Assembly (NCBI GenBank): GCA_009760855.2
Contig: WPIO01000004.1
Coordinates: 14,341,501 to 14,395,000 of the forward strand
Source of the DNA: Cristatella mucedo
Lineage: Eukaryota; Bryozoa; Phylactolaemata; Cristatellidae
Reading direction: 5' to 3'
DNA length: 53,500 bases
Shown here: positions 21,951 to 33,564 of the stretch, piece by piece
Numbering within the stretch: position 1 is the stretch's first letter
Layout of the letters: every line of letters starts with the position of its first letter
Program-made: the position numbers and the translations under genes
The notes under the pieces: generated by a model
What the model was told of the DNA's origin: nothing
The model's database searches: none
The model's input: only the letters and a program-made list of their open reading frames with translations

Positions 21951-22640
21951 CATCCCATCCTTACAGCATCCCAGATTCTCTTAACACACTTGCAGCTTGA
22001 ACTGACGACATTCACACTTGGATGACAGCTATACTTTCTTATTCTTATAATTATTAAATTGAATCATGGTAAGATCACCCAAAAGCTATGAGAAAAAATG
22101 TCACCCTCATAATTGACACAGCCAGTATCTCATCAATGGCCTCTGCACAGAATGTGTGAGTTCTGTTTGCTATATGACCATGTCACCATCAGAATAAAGT
22201 CTGCTTAAATTCATCTCTGCAGTAAAGCAAAAGTCTGGACCAAAGAAAATAAAGTGCACCACAGCAAATTCAGTCATGCATTTTGTGACATCGCGTCAAG
22301 ACTTCTTAATTATGTAATCTTGCAGGTCTTCCAGCTCGTGTAAATAAGATGGTTGAGGTGGTGAAAAACTTGTCTACAATGCTTGTCAGTCAAGAATTTC
22401 ACAACTACTACATTACACCACTTCTCTCCAACCCACACTAGCTCCTTATCAAACGAAGATACGACTGCTAAGTCCTATAATTCAATTTTAGGCCCATTCT
22501 TTCTGTTGCTCCGGATTATCCATAGGAGCTACATATTCCTTTGCCATGCCTTTGTACTCCTCAGACTCTGCTCATATAGCCGCTATCTCTAACCAACACC
22601 AAATCCGATCGAAGACTGTGCATCAATTCATCTGCACATA
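21951..22640 (+). mobile_element. LINE ORF2: RT end and C-terminus, decayed
   Basis: Fragments read TDDIHTWMTA, then near 22410 HHYITPLLSN, LLIKRRYDC and LSVAPDYP-ELHIPLP, the homologue of the LINE C-terminal 'HITPLL..LHWLPIKRRI..APDYLSEL' block. Multiple frameshifts. It belongs with 20855-21860. Confidence 0.78.
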
Positions 22641-22736
22641 AGACCTTAAGTATTCTACCAACCAACATTATGACACACCCTGACTTGATGCCATTCAAAA
22701 CGAAGGTAAAACCCAATAGTTTCTAAAAACCATTTG

Positions 22737-22740
<4 letters not shown>

Positions 22741-22796
<56 letters not shown>

Positions 22797-22857
22797 TGCA
22801 TGTGTGTGTGTGCCTGTGTGTGTGTATGCCTGTGTGTGTGTGCCTCTGTGTGTGTGC

Positions 22858-22911
<54 letters not shown>

Positions 22912-22916
22912 ATGTG

Positions 22917-23013
<97 letters not shown>
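22741..23013. repeat. Long (GT)n microsatellite
   Basis: About 270 bp of almost pure GT with variant CATG, CCTG and CCTC interruptions clustered in the first 120 bp. All long Cys-Val or His-Thr frames here are artefacts. It lies in an intron between exons 24281-24399 and 20272-20358. Confidence 0.98.
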
Positions 23014-23015
<2 letters not shown>

Positions 23016-24245
23016 CTAATCTCAATGTGTTTAGGTGTGTTACAGTTGTGCATGCTATTATCCCTAATCAATTCATATGGCTCCTTTCCAAGCTATGCAA
23101 AGTGCCCTGTAATATCTTAAGGTTTAGTTCATTTAGGGTAGGGTGCAAAAGATATGCCATCACCATTATTACTAGCCTATAAGCAAGGGATATTTCGGGA
23201 AAACTCCCAAATCTTTTTGGAAGGTAGGCCTGAGTGCATGTTGACCTAGCTGATGAGCTCACACTGCTGCCAGGCAATCATGCAATTATTTCTTAATGCA
23301 ACAAAATCTCAATAGAAGAGAACATGAAACAATATGTCAACGTGTTTTTATTATTGTTCTGATCAATCAAAATTATACATATTTTCTTTGCATTTGACAT
23401 AGTTGTTTGCTATAGTTACACATGCTACGTTCTACCTGATTTATTCCCTTTTGCTTTAGATTAGTTGCTACATAAATTTAGTAGTTGATCACTTTTAGTC
23501 TTTAGTCAAATGAAATTCAAATTTAATAATAAGAGATCATGTTTCCATTTGCACTTATGCTCGAGTGGGCTCTTTTACCATTGATCAATACCGGCTAGTA
23601 ATCAAAAGTGAATTCTGTTTTACAGGTCACATATTCAAAATCATATACATAAGTTTATTATCTAACTTAACATCTATTGGCATGGGCTTGGATAATCAAT
23701 TGGTTAATTTAATAAGAGTTCCAACTCAAAGAAATGGACACCATCTATTGAGCTTTGCACTCGACTTCCAGAATTCTTCACCTTCATCTACGAAGTACCC
23801 TTTTCCCATGTAAATTAAAAAAACACTAAAACGCATTTGTAGCTTAAGACATTTGAATTCTCGCTAAAAACAGTAATTTGTGAAAAAAGATCTTGAAAAA
23901 ATGTCTTGATTTAATGGGGGCTCGAGATGTCGTAAAGTGCCACACCTGCTTAGCCATGCTTATCTTGCGGTCTGGCACCACGACATCAGCTGCTGAATAA
24001 AGTCGAAACTGATATCATTAGGTTGCCCTTATCCATGCTTAACATATAGTGCCTGCAGTTTGGAGGGGCTGTGTTGGCCCTAAAGAACAGCTTGTTGCAG
24101 CTCTTTCGGCACTATAGGTTGGCTTTTCTAAAGCACAGCGATTTACATGAATAGCAGCTAAATATGAATACTTGCAACATTTGACACAGATACAAAAAGT
24201 CAATACATTCCAGCATCTACTTGGTCAATTGTACATTACACAAGA
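23014..24245. other. Intron sequence without recognised element
   Basis: AT-rich, no protein motif, hairpin or SINE box seen on either strand. Part of the intron between the furin-site exon and the helix A exon. Confidence 0.6.
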
Positions 24246-24280
24246 TACCGGACGATATTCTCATAATTCTTGGTCAGTAC

Positions 24281-24399
24281 CATTTGGTTTGTGGCCACAT
24301 TTTCATTGAGATCAGCAATGTGCCTGAAGTATGTATAATCAGCAATGACCAGCAAGCTGCATGTGTTTCTCTCTGAAGGCGAGAATCGTTTAGGTCTGT
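24281..24399 (-). CDS. ADAM17: ADAM17-like exon: furin site and start of catalytic domain
   Basis: A 119-nt exon (phase 1 in, phase 0 out) with acceptor TTTTAATTTTTAG and donor CAAATG|GTACTG. It encodes RPKRFSPSERNTCSLLVIAD and then YTYFRHIADLNENVATNQM. RPKR is a basic R-x-K-R proprotein-convertase site at the expected prodomain/protease boundary. NTC-x-LLV-x-AD is the first beta-strand of ADAM10/17 catalytic domains, whose Cys forms the first disulfide. I ended the exon at ATG|GTACTG rather than at a later GTATCT (24248), because only the earlier donor restores the exact helix length when joined to the next exon. Confidence 0.93.
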
Positions 24400-24596
24400 C
24401 TAAAAATTAAAATTTAGGTTCTATTGCATGCCTACTCTTAACTATATACATTGAGCAAAACAATTCAGTACCAGCGGCAGTTCGCAGAGGCTTCAGCCTC
24501 ACTGCAGTGGGTCTCCTCGTCAGATCTGCTGATCTTTTTAGCATACCCTTTATCCATAGCTTAATGACATGTATATTGCAGAACTCTTAACTAGAA

Positions 24597-24755
24597 GATG
24601 ACCAAGGGGTAAGGTGGTCGCTCTTAACGACCTAGGTCGTGGGTTCAAAAACCTGCAGTGGGCGATCCTTTATTGCCAACTGCAAGCAGTGATTGTAGCC
24701 GGTAAGGTTCTTCTGATGCTATACAAATGAAGCTGTTAAATAAGCTAAAATAATG
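24597..24755 (+). mobile_element. tRNA-derived SINE, family B
   Basis: GGGGTAAGGTGGTCGC, TAGGTCGTGGGTTCAAAAACC box B, GTGGGCGATCCTTTATTG, GTAGCCGGTAAGGTTCTTC and GATGCTATACAAATGAAGCTG. Confidence 0.85.
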
Positions 24756-25069
24756 ACTTTAGAAAAAGATTATGGCTCACCGACTAGTAACCGGCATGAA
24801 AAACATCCCTCTGTATCACCTACTTTAAAGTAATACATTGCATCTTTAAGAGGTCTCATATTGCTGCATAGACATTCCATAGCACATAGCTCACTGATCA
24901 CACGGCAATTGTGATGTGTCTTGTCAATTTAATCATTTTATCATGACTAAAAGTAAAGAGCAGCAGGCTTAGCAACCCCATCCTGCAGCGATTCCCCTCT
25001 ACCACGGCTCTTTCTGCTTCCCCTTCTCCTCTTCATTCTCTTTAATCTTCCCCTTCCCAGGTCTTAGCC

Positions 25070-25222
25070 TGGGGGTAAGGTGATTGCTCTTCATAACCCA
25101 GGTTGTGGATTCGAGTCCTGAAGTGAGCAAACCTTAATTGTCTGCTGCTAGCCGTTGTGACCGTGCCTTAGAGGCTCCTCTGCTGCAATACAAAATGAGG
25201 CGGCAAAGTCATCCAACCATAT
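25070..25222 (+). mobile_element. tRNA-derived SINE, family B (diverged)
   Basis: GGGGGTAAGGTGATTGC, CAGGTTGTGGATTCGAGTCC box B, AACCTTAATTGTC, CCTTAGAGGCTCCTCTG and GCAATACAAAATGAGGCGG. Confidence 0.75.
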
Positions 25223-25511
25223 TTCTTGTATTACGAGTCCATTGTGCAAGATTCTAGGGGTGTCTTCTCGAAGGCAAGCCCAGTGAGCGAAGTTCGGCCT
25301 AGCTACCTTAATCTAATGTGGTCTGGCCTCAGGAAAGTGTGTAGACTAGCAATCAGAAAGCAATGTGATATCCCATGCTGAATGTTGCTTTGTTTCTAAC
25401 AAACCCAGCACTCACGCGCAATCGATTTGTTTCGATGACCATGGACATGTAAGCACAGCTCCAGTGCCGATACCCCTATATATTTCAACGGAATATTATC
25501 CGATATGTTTC

Positions 25512-25655
25512 CTTGGTTTGGCAAATGGGTAAAGGTATTTGCCTTTGGCGAATAAGGTCGTGAGCTCGAGCACTGGGGCATATCTGTAGACCCTAAATAG
25601 AGAGAGATTCGGTTATGTTAGGGTGCTATACAGATGAATTAAATTTAAATTTACT
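25512..25655 (+). mobile_element. tRNA-derived SINE, family A
   Basis: GGTTTGGCAAATGGGTAAAGG box A, AAGGTCGTGAGCTCGAGCAC box B, then CCCTAAATAGAGAGAGATTC, GGTTATGTTAGGGTGCTATA and an AAATTTAAATTT tail. Confidence 0.83.
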
Positions 25656-26067
25656 TATTGCAAGGACGTGCACATCTGGGTTGGATTGGTCAAACTGTTT
25701 CAAGTATCCTACGTGCTGTCAACCATTTATGTGGGGGGTCTAAAAAGATGCTTCTAGCCTAACGCGCAACAATAACATCGACAAGACAAGAAACTTCAGA
25801 ACAACATAGAAAGCAGCCTAGGCTTCCACTGCAAACAGACAGTATGCCAAACGGGGTCAAGTGGAAATTATCACCGTGAGACTGGCTCCGAGCAGCGACA
25901 TTCCTCTTGCTGCTTACATCGATTACTCCGACTCCACACGATAAACTGCAACCAAAGACCATTTTTGAGTAATTGACCAAGCTGCTCTTCCAACGGTTAT
26001 ACTAGCCGTGCCTAAGTCAGTCAAGTGTGTCGCTCAAAGGTTGTATCACAGTCATCACAATGACCAC

Positions 26068-26132
26068 CCACTAAACAGCGGCAGCGTTCTGTTGCTGTGC
26101 GAACGGATCTGCAAACATCGGGACGTTCGCAA
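26068..26132 (-). CDS. ADAM17: Candidate ADAM17-like exon: cysteine-switch region
   Basis: A 65-nt candidate (phase 2 in, phase 1 out) with a strong acceptor (TTTTCCATATCTGCCAG). Joined to the previous exon it gives SEPSCERPDVCRSVRT, where P-D-V-C sits where ADAM17 has its P-K-V-C cysteine-switch motif, the prodomain Cys that can ligate the active-site zinc. The exon is Cys-rich (six Cys within about 21 residues), which is unusual for a prodomain. Several donors would keep the phase (26068 or 26065), and none is strong. Order and phase on both sides fit, but the identification rests on a short match. Confidence 0.52.
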
Positions 26133-26654
26133 CTGGCAGATATGGAAAACTGCTGCTTCACACAAGCACCCAAAACCTCTGCAGCCGCAGCACTAACCCC
26201 AACCCAAGAAAGCAGAGTACCCTTCATTGTCGTGCTTCATTCAACTGTCAAACAATCAAGCAATACTCAGGGGTACCATGTGGCTCCCATGAAAAGCTGC
26301 TTTGGCAATCAAGACCTGCGGGTCCACATATAAGAGATGGCGCTCTAACAAGCTCAGCCTGCACTTGCTGTCGTTAAGGCAGGGCAAAGCAAATACACAA
26401 AAGTGGTCCCCGAGACCTTTACACTCAAACGCCTAAACGACCTTAAGCATATGAGTACACAGCAAGCAACAGTGCTGCACTGCCAACTCTACACTGGACA
26501 ATCAAGGAACCCTGGTAGAGGTGAACAAAGCGCTCGTGAGCTTTGGCGACTCTTCAAAGTGTTGCTAAACGTTAATTTTTCAACCAAGAATAATTCAGGC
26601 AAATTTGTCGTGAAGACACCATGTTTTGGATCGAGCATACACTAGTAACATCAA

Positions 26655-26930
26655 AGGAGCTAAAAGCACGCCTGTTTATCATAGCATTTAGTGGGCCCTT
26701 ATGATTCGTCCTTTGTGTGCTGATGGGTGCTGACACTGCATCCTACCGACAAACATATTTTACATGTTGACTCTGTGCATGTCACCTCTAATTATGTTAT
26801 GCTTGTTGACATAGTGCATGTTACCACTAGCCATTTGATCACACTTTCTTTACAGCTTATGTAAAATACCTAGAGAGAGCTTAAGTTCTCCATGGGCACT
26901 ATACAAATGTATTATTATTCTTCTTCTTGC
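26655..26930 (+). mobile_element. LINE 3' UTR and tail
   Basis: TTTATCATAGCATTTAGTGGGC, CTTATGATTCGTCCTTTGTG, GCATGTCACCTCTAA, and the 3' hairpin CTAGAGAGAGCTTAAGTTCT, ending ATTATTATTC. Only the untranslated 3' part is present. Confidence 0.82.
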
Positions 26931-26984
26931 TAACATTGATTTGTTATCAACACTTCCACAAAGCTGAACCCAAACTAGAGGCCG

Positions 26985-28335
26985 GAGCTCATATTATTAA
27001 TAGTAATAGATTTCATAACAAACTTAAAGCACTAAGTCTCCAAGGTATAAGGCTCTATAGGAAATTCACATATGCAGTCAAGGAAGCAGGTCAATATGGT
27101 TAGTGACACTATACACAGTTTCAGTACCCATGTGCACACAAGGAACTATTCACATTGAAACAGCCAAGGTTGTGAAGACTAGCTGCTTTTTTAGCTTCTT
27201 TTAAATTGTGTGAAGTCAGGGGATGTCATAACATCAATCAGGAGTGAGTTCCACGCTTTGGGAGCAAACGAACTAAAGGCAAAGTCTCTACAGAATTTTA
27301 GGTTAGCTTGAGGCGCAGCTAAACGACTTGAGTCAGAAGAGCAGTGGAACGTTGCCTAGTCTGATCGGGGAGTAATTCTGATAGGTAGGCTGGAGCAAGA
27401 GAATGAAGTGACCTAAAAGTGAGAGACAAAACCTCGAACTCAATATGCTGTTTGATGGGGAGCCAGTGAAGGTCGGTGAGAAGTGGCGTAACGTGGTAAC
27501 TGCAGCATTCACGACAGACCAGCCTGGCTGCAGAGTTTTGCCCCAGCTGTAAGTACATAAATGTAGAGGCCAGAAGACCTGCAAGTAATGAGGTATGGAA
27601 GTCGAGACGACATGTCACAAAAAAGGACCAATTTGGATGTCGTATCACTGTCTAAGCAGGCCCGAATGTTTGCTATGTTACATAGCTGAAAGTAGGTATA
27701 TTTGACAGTGGAGCTGATCTGGTCGCATACTGAAAGGTTATGTTGGAGCAGGGCACCCAGATTTTGTCCTGGCTGTGAAGCAGATATGCTGGCACAGCTC
27801 ACCTTAACGGATACGTTTTCCAATTTCTGAGACACACTAGGTTTGCCCGTAAGTAGTAAGCTAGTTTTTTTTTGTCATTCAAATTAAGAAGGTCTGCTGC
27901 CATTCAAGCACTATATCAGCAATACTAGCAGCAAGGGAGTTGAGAGATTTACACGTACTGGAATGATGGGGAGGAATGGAAGGAATGTCATTCACCTAGA
28001 AATGAAAGCCTCGATTGTGCTTAGCGATTCCATCAGGAGGGAGAGTGTACATTGTGAAACAAATTGGACCAAGAACAGAGCCCTGGGTAAACCCACACTT
28101 TTTGAGGCTCCTTTGATAATTGTTTCCCATTGACATTAATGTTCTGGAGTCTCCAACTGAGATAAGACCTAAGCCTTTGCAATGCAGTGCCAGCGATGCC
28201 CAGCCAAGGTGAGAAACACTCGAGGACTTGGTGATCAGTAGTATCAAACGCTGCACAATTTTCAAGCAAAAGAAGCAGAGTGTGACTTTACGTAAGTCTG
28301 CATGTCTGAGTGACAATGTCGCTATACACCATAAA
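26985..28335 (-). mobile_element. CR1/L2-type LINE with RT and C-terminal domain, decayed
   Basis: The longest LINE copy. On the minus strand, near 28.0-28.3 kb, are DNCAAFDTTDHQVLECF-like residues, GIAGTALQRLRSYLSWRLQN and TQGSVLGPICFTMYT, the RT palm and fingers motifs (D-x-x-AFDTxDH, GVPQGSVLGP). Near 27.5-27.8 kb: LEKVSVKVSCASIS-like and ACLDSDTTSKLV. Near 27.3-27.6 kb: THVTPLLTDLHWLPIKQHIE and FRSLHSLAPAYLSELLP. The left end carries the inverted 3' UTR. Frameshifts make it inactive. Confidence 0.88.
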
Positions 28336-28562
28336 CAATGCTGACTTAGTGAAGCGATATGATATCGTCCATAGAGCTAAGTCTTTGAAAATTTTACATC
28401 AATCTTTACGTTCCATGAGCAAAATTGGTCAATCACGATTTCGTCACGAGATGAAGAGCTTATATTAAAAAATCAGCAATCACATCACAGCACTTTATCT
28501 CCAGGGTGGAGATGCATTAGAGCTGCAGAAGAATGAGGTCGTATGGAAGTAGTGGTACTGAT

Positions 28563-28650
28563 TTAATAATAATATAAATAATAATAATAATGCACTTGAT
28601 TAAGTGCCCTCAGAGAACTCGATCTCTTTCTAGATACTTTACATTTGATC
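28563..28650 (-). mobile_element. LINE 3' end fragment
   Basis: (AAT)n tail then GCACTTGATTAAGTGCCCTCAGAGAACTCGATCTCTTTCTAG. Confidence 0.8.
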
Positions 28651-29346
28651 AATGAGGTCGGACTACACAGCCAAAGTGAAGCTAATAGATACTCTTAAAT
28701 TGTATTTGTAAAACTCGACCGTTCAATGCACAACTAATTTAGTTTAGAAAATTAATCCTTACTGCTGTAGCAGCAAGATATAGCCATACAGTCGCAAACT
28801 CTTATCTAGAAAAATCCCACTTGCAGTGTCAACCAAGAGCGCCTCCACCCCCTTTCGTCCCCCAGGAGTGACACATGCAGCACTAACAATAAGCGAATGA
28901 GTTGAAACACACTGGTTTTACTGACTGTTCAGCAGTCCAGAAGTTTCTGCATGTACTTGACCCTACAGTAAGTGTATATTTTGCTTGCTTGATCCAAGTA
29001 AAGTGCTCATACTGAGACAGGAGCCCCACAAATCAACCTAAAAACATTTCATAAATTGGTTGTCATAGCAATTTTGCGAAGATGATTATGAACAGTATTC
29101 TTGAAGAGTGACAGATCGCATTTCGCTGGCCCGGCAAAAAAACGGAGATATCGGCAGAAGCACTATCAACAACCAGCCGACACTTCCGACCAATTACAAA
29201 CTAGTTGTGACCTCACCACGAGGGTGCCTAGTGAGCAGCAACAACACTGCCATTTACAAGCTAATTCATTGGAACTAAAGCTGTAGTATCACCGGTCGGC
29301 ACTGCAGTTGACCCAATAAGGCAGGGATCTCATTGCAAATACCCAC

Positions 29347-29456
29347 CTTGGTTCTGACTTTAATCGGCTGTTGTCTGCATGAAATTTCAGATCTGACTTA
29401 CGGTAAACCAGCGAAGCATCACCGAGTTGATTGTTATGCAGCACTCTCGACAGAGG
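29347..29456 (-). CDS. ADAM17: ADAM17-like exon: prodomain VYRKSDL segment
   Basis: A 110-nt exon (phase 0 in, phase 2 out) encoding PLSRVLHNNQLGDA then SLVYRKSDLKFHADNSRLKSEP. It matches the prodomain block of ADAM10/17 that ends in a (V/I)Y-x-x-(S/E)-D-(L/I/V) strand. Donor CCAAG|GTGGGT. The acceptor ATTCTTTTCAG|CCTCTGTCGA occurs twice, 31 bases apart (second copy ending near 29488), because the splice site itself lies in a tandem duplication. I chose the proximal copy because it joins the GAG end of exon 35023 in frame. The distal copy would shift the frame. There is also a cryptic GTAAGT inside the exon, after the codon for Tyr in VYRK. Confidence 0.9.
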
Positions 29457-29502
29457 CTGAAAAGAATTGGGCAAGAATCGACAGAGGCTGAAAAGAATTG
29501 GT
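29448..29502. repeat. 31-bp tandem duplication over a splice acceptor
   Basis: TCGACAGAGGCTGAAAAGAATTGG is present at about 29448 and 29479. Each copy contains, on the minus strand, a complete TTCTTTTCAG acceptor. Confidence 0.9.
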
Positions 29503-31043
29503 CTGCTTTGCATAATACCATTGAATGTATTTCCACTGACACTGACAGATATCCACGGCAGTATAGCTGAATAACTGGCATTACAGCATATTCATGCTAC
29601 TACCAAAGCTGTGATTATTATCTCAAGATCGAAGTTAGTAAAACAGAGAATTTTCCTTACATGCAACATGCCTCCTGCTGTCCAAAGAGTTTGGCCTAGC
29701 AGATGGTACTTCAATATATTAGGCTGATGGACGTGCTGTCCACAGTCTTGCACAATTTTCTGCCTCTTTCTCTCTCTCCCTGTCATGGATGCAGAGTATA
29801 ATTATTGTCCTGTTGGAACTGTGTGCACTGCATTAGCAAGTCACTATGCACGATCAGTGCAATCCTTAAGGACTCAAGTTACACAATTTTCTACCAGTTG
29901 CATGCGTTCCACTAGAACCCTCAAATACTGCGACAAGAAAGAAAATATGTGAATGTATCCCCTATGGGTAGCTCTACGAAGCAAATGAAATATGAGCTTG
30001 GGTTGTTCTATAGCACACCCAAGACTTGATAGAACTCAAGCCACGGCTATTGGTCAATTTAAATTAAATTCTGGCCCAGGGTTTTGCACCGACTATAGCG
30101 TTTCTACCAGCGATGACAATGTCCGTACAAGCAGATGTTGTGCACGCGGTGCTTGTGCTTTGTGTAGCAACTACTGCATGGCAGGAGCCTACTTGGTAAG
30201 CATGTGAGCTGCAGCAGATCTAGCCCTTCTAGTCTGACCGATGAAAGAGCAATGCCAAGAAACATAAAAATCATCCAACTCCTCGAGCTGCATATGAAGT
30301 GCTACTCAATCCAGGCACCTGTTCTGTCCTTCCTGCTGCAGACAAGGATGTGTCAAATGGATGCATTCAGAACTTATTCCACTAAACGACAAGAGAACAC
30401 AGGAAATAGCAGACAAAAACCTGGCCTGCTTTGATAGAAGAGAAGTTCGGCTGTCTGTTCTCAAGGCAAGCCCTAGCTAGAGTGAGCTTCTTAGCAGTGT
30501 GCACCTGCCAGGAATACGTGCAGGATAGCTTAACTCCTATCCCGGCAAACTCGTTACAGCCAAGTTTTGTATAGGCAGCCACTGAGACAGAGATTAACGG
30601 CTGGGCAGCCATTATTCAACTTTGACGTGATTCATTTTATCTATGTACAGCAATGTGAGTATCCTGATACGTGCAAAATCTTTTCATACGGACCACATAG
30701 ATGAGCTCGCGATTTTAGGAGGGCTAGTCACAGGCATGAAAGCATAGCAGAATTTACTTACATAACACGCATGATGTGAGCTAGTGTATAGTACGGTGGA
30801 TCACAAGTATATGGAAAAATTAACTGTATATTAGTGCAAGTTAGAAAGTGCCAAATAATTCAAATATATACACTATTAAATCTGATGAATTTGTGTATCA
30901 CTTAGTGACTATTTAGAGGTTGCACAATCTCTAAAGTTCAACCGGACATGCCATTTTGCTTTCGGTCACTCTGAAAACTCGCCTTGTTAGTATACTTTCA
31001 AGTTACTGGATGAAAGTTGTACAAGTACTTGCCATGTCATTTG

Positions 31044-31800
31044 ATAATAATAATAACAATATTAATAATAATGTACTTGATAAAGTGCCCTCAGAGAACT
31101 TAATCTGTTTCTAGGCGCTTTACATTTGCTGCAAAGGGAAATGCAATTAGATGGTAAGTAAAATCATGCTTAAAAAACAAACAAGATGAATAATATGGTT
31201 AGGGGTGACATGCACAGGGTCAGCATGCACATGTGGTTAGTGGCAGCATGCACAGTGTCAGCACGCATAAGCATGTGAAGGACGAATCACAGGGACCCAC
31301 TAAATGCTGTCCTAAATAGGTGTGTTTTTAAGTTCCTTTTAAATGTGGTCAGGTCAGGGGATGTTCGGACGCAGGTCGGGAGGGAGTTCCAGGCTTTGGG
31401 AGCATACGAACTAAATGCACGGTCTCCAAAGGATTTAAGGTTAGTACGAGGTATTTGAAGACTGTTGGATTCTGAAAAGCGGGTGGTACTATGCTTGGCC
31501 TGATGAGGGAGTATATCGGAGAGATAGGCTGGAGCCATAGAATGAAGGGACCTAAAAGTGAGCGACAAAACCTTGAAGTCAATCCGTTGCTTGACTGGTA
31601 GCCAGTGAAGGTCGGCAAGAAGTGGAGTAATGTGGCAACTGCGACGCTCACGACAGACAAGCCTAGCTGCAGAGTTTTGCACCAGCTGAAATCACCTGAT
31701 CGCACATGCTGGTAGGCCAGTAAGCAGTGAGTTGCTGAAGTCGAGACGGGATGTCACGAATGCATGGACCAACTTAGACGTGGTATCCTTATCTAAACAA
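31044..31800 (-). mobile_element. CR1/L2-type LINE, 3' part, well preserved
   Basis: (AAT)n at the left, the inverted hairpin TGATAAAGTGCCCTCAGAGAACTTAATC, UTR, then an intact minus-strand frame of over 130 codons (31287-31682) with NSAARLVCRERRSCHITPLL, ADLHWLPVKQRIDFKVLSLT and SFGDRAFSSYAPKAWNSLP. 5'-truncated near 31800. Intactness suggests it is among the youngest copies. Confidence 0.92.
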
Positions 31801-32219
31801 GCTCGATGGAAGAGTTGATGAAAGAGCTACTATGAGAAGTCCATTACATTTGCGAATGTTTTGCGCAGAACTGCATTGCTGTAATTGGCACCGAGAAGCA
31901 CAGGTAGCGGCTGCAGTACGATGTATTGATGACTGGAATGTTTGTGACAGTGTAACAGGTTTAAGTTTTGACACAACTGCTAGCAATACCAGTCTAGTAG
32001 ACAGGTGCATGCAGTCTGATACAACAGGCTCTTGACCGTGAACCTGTACATCTTTCATGTAGGCATCACATTATGGAAATGGTAGCTGCGAAAGCTTTTG
32101 CAAAAAAATAGCTAGATCCACATGTTCAGATATTTTTGTTTAAGAGATTCCAAGAACATTGCAATCGGAACGACCAAAACAACTTCCAGACAGCAGCAGA
32201 TGCGGTAGCTGTAACTGCT

Positions 32220-32890
32220 GCTGATTTCAAAGCTCGGATAATTCCTTTCATTGAGACTAACATTGAAATCCATCAACCCTGAAATTATTACAGAGAACGC
32301 TTGGAACTAGCAATCGTCTATCTAGGGGGAACTCCACGGCGTGGTGTGCATTTCACGGCACCTGAAGCTTTGTATCAGGCACTCTGGATAGCTGGAACCA
32401 TTTATTCATTCAAAATGCGGATTTTCAGGATTCAGTTCACACTAAAAGCTGGTTAATAAAAGGGGATTTTTCAGTCTCTTGTTCTTCTGTGACGTTTACA
32501 TTAAAGCATGGTTCCGGGCCCCTCGTTCAGTTACTACGCCTGCAGATAATGTTCGTTTGCGATGCCAATTGTCTGAATACAGAAATCAAGCCATTGGACA
32601 GGCTACCGTTACAGATTCAACCGGCATCTATGGTATTTGAGCGAAATAGCTATTGGTTTAGCTTTCTTTTATCCACAAATTGATTTAAGCAAAAACCAGA
32701 CAATGATCAGCAACATGCAGCGTGTAAAAGCTGGATCAGACCATCCACCACGTAGACTTGACTCTAAATTTGTCAACACTTCACAGCCAATGAGTGCATT
32801 TGTAACTGCCAGCATAAGAAAGTTCTACGAGATCCTGCAGCTGAGTGATGCTTTCTTGAAGTTGTCATCAGAGCAGAGGAAAAAACAGTG
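32220..32890 (+). pseudogene. Decayed ORF of a recurrent uncharacterised repeat-encoded protein
   Basis: The plus strand reads DFKARIIPFIETNIEIHQP, a TGA, NYYRERLELAIVYLGGTPRR and GVHFTAPEALYQALWIAGTI, then YSFKMRIFRIQFTLKAG. After a gap come FCDVYIKAWFRAPRSV and EIAIGLAFFYPQIDLSK. From memory this matches a family found many times over in Hydra, sponge and aphid genomes (YLGG-x-PP-R, RWM-x-K-x-IY-x-LK-(I)-x-LFR-x-QF, YIKAWF-x-AP, SE-x-L-x-x-LAFFD) that I cannot name and that is probably transposon-encoded. At least two stops and one frameshift. It lies inside the ADAM17-like gene's intron on the other strand. Confidence 0.55.
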
Positions 32891-33564
32891 ACTATGTTGC
32901 CTCATAGCTAATAATGTCGGCTCCAAACCGTAGTTAATGACTCCACTGAAAGAGAAGTGGTACTTATTCACGATTACATCTCATTGCTAACAAAAATGAA
33001 GAACAAAAACCGTACTTGTTGTTGGTTGTCCACGAATATCGCCATAAATTTCTAGATTCCTAGAAAGGCACTTAGCTGTTGGGACTTTCGAAAGCCGAAT
33101 GAATTCGTAATAGCACTGAAGATCTACGTATTGACTACGGTTTTTAACTAAACATAAACTATAAAATATCGACAAATAATAGAGCTATTAGTCTTACTTT
33201 CGCTGTTATTAAGTTAGTGCAATAGTACAGTTGCATAATAATAAATTGTTTGCTGTTGATATTTACGGCAAATAGTTTATTCTACCAAAATGCTGCTTTT
33301 TGCAAAATAATCAAAGAACATTGAATGACTTCTGCAACCTCTAAACATACTTCAAAACATTGCAAACTTTTACCAAAGTTTTGTTTTAGTAGATGGATAA
33401 AAATGGGGCTTTCCAACATGCACTTTTGAAAAACGCTTTAGGACCACCCTACTGTATAGTAATCGATAAGTTTTCATAATCATGCTACAGAGTAATAATT
33501 TATGAAGCTGTGGATAAAATGTGGCATATTGGAGCACCACGAAAGATTGATATTCCCACTTACT

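Noticed and set aside
22655-23120. Long open frames of repeated Cys-Val, His-Thr and similar
   Set aside because: All are translations of the GT microsatellite in different frames, with no start context or homology.
24249-24399. Longer version of the furin-site exon ending at a GTATCT donor
   Set aside because: It would add KNYENIVR-type residues and break the exact helix alignment and phase 0 join with exon 20358.
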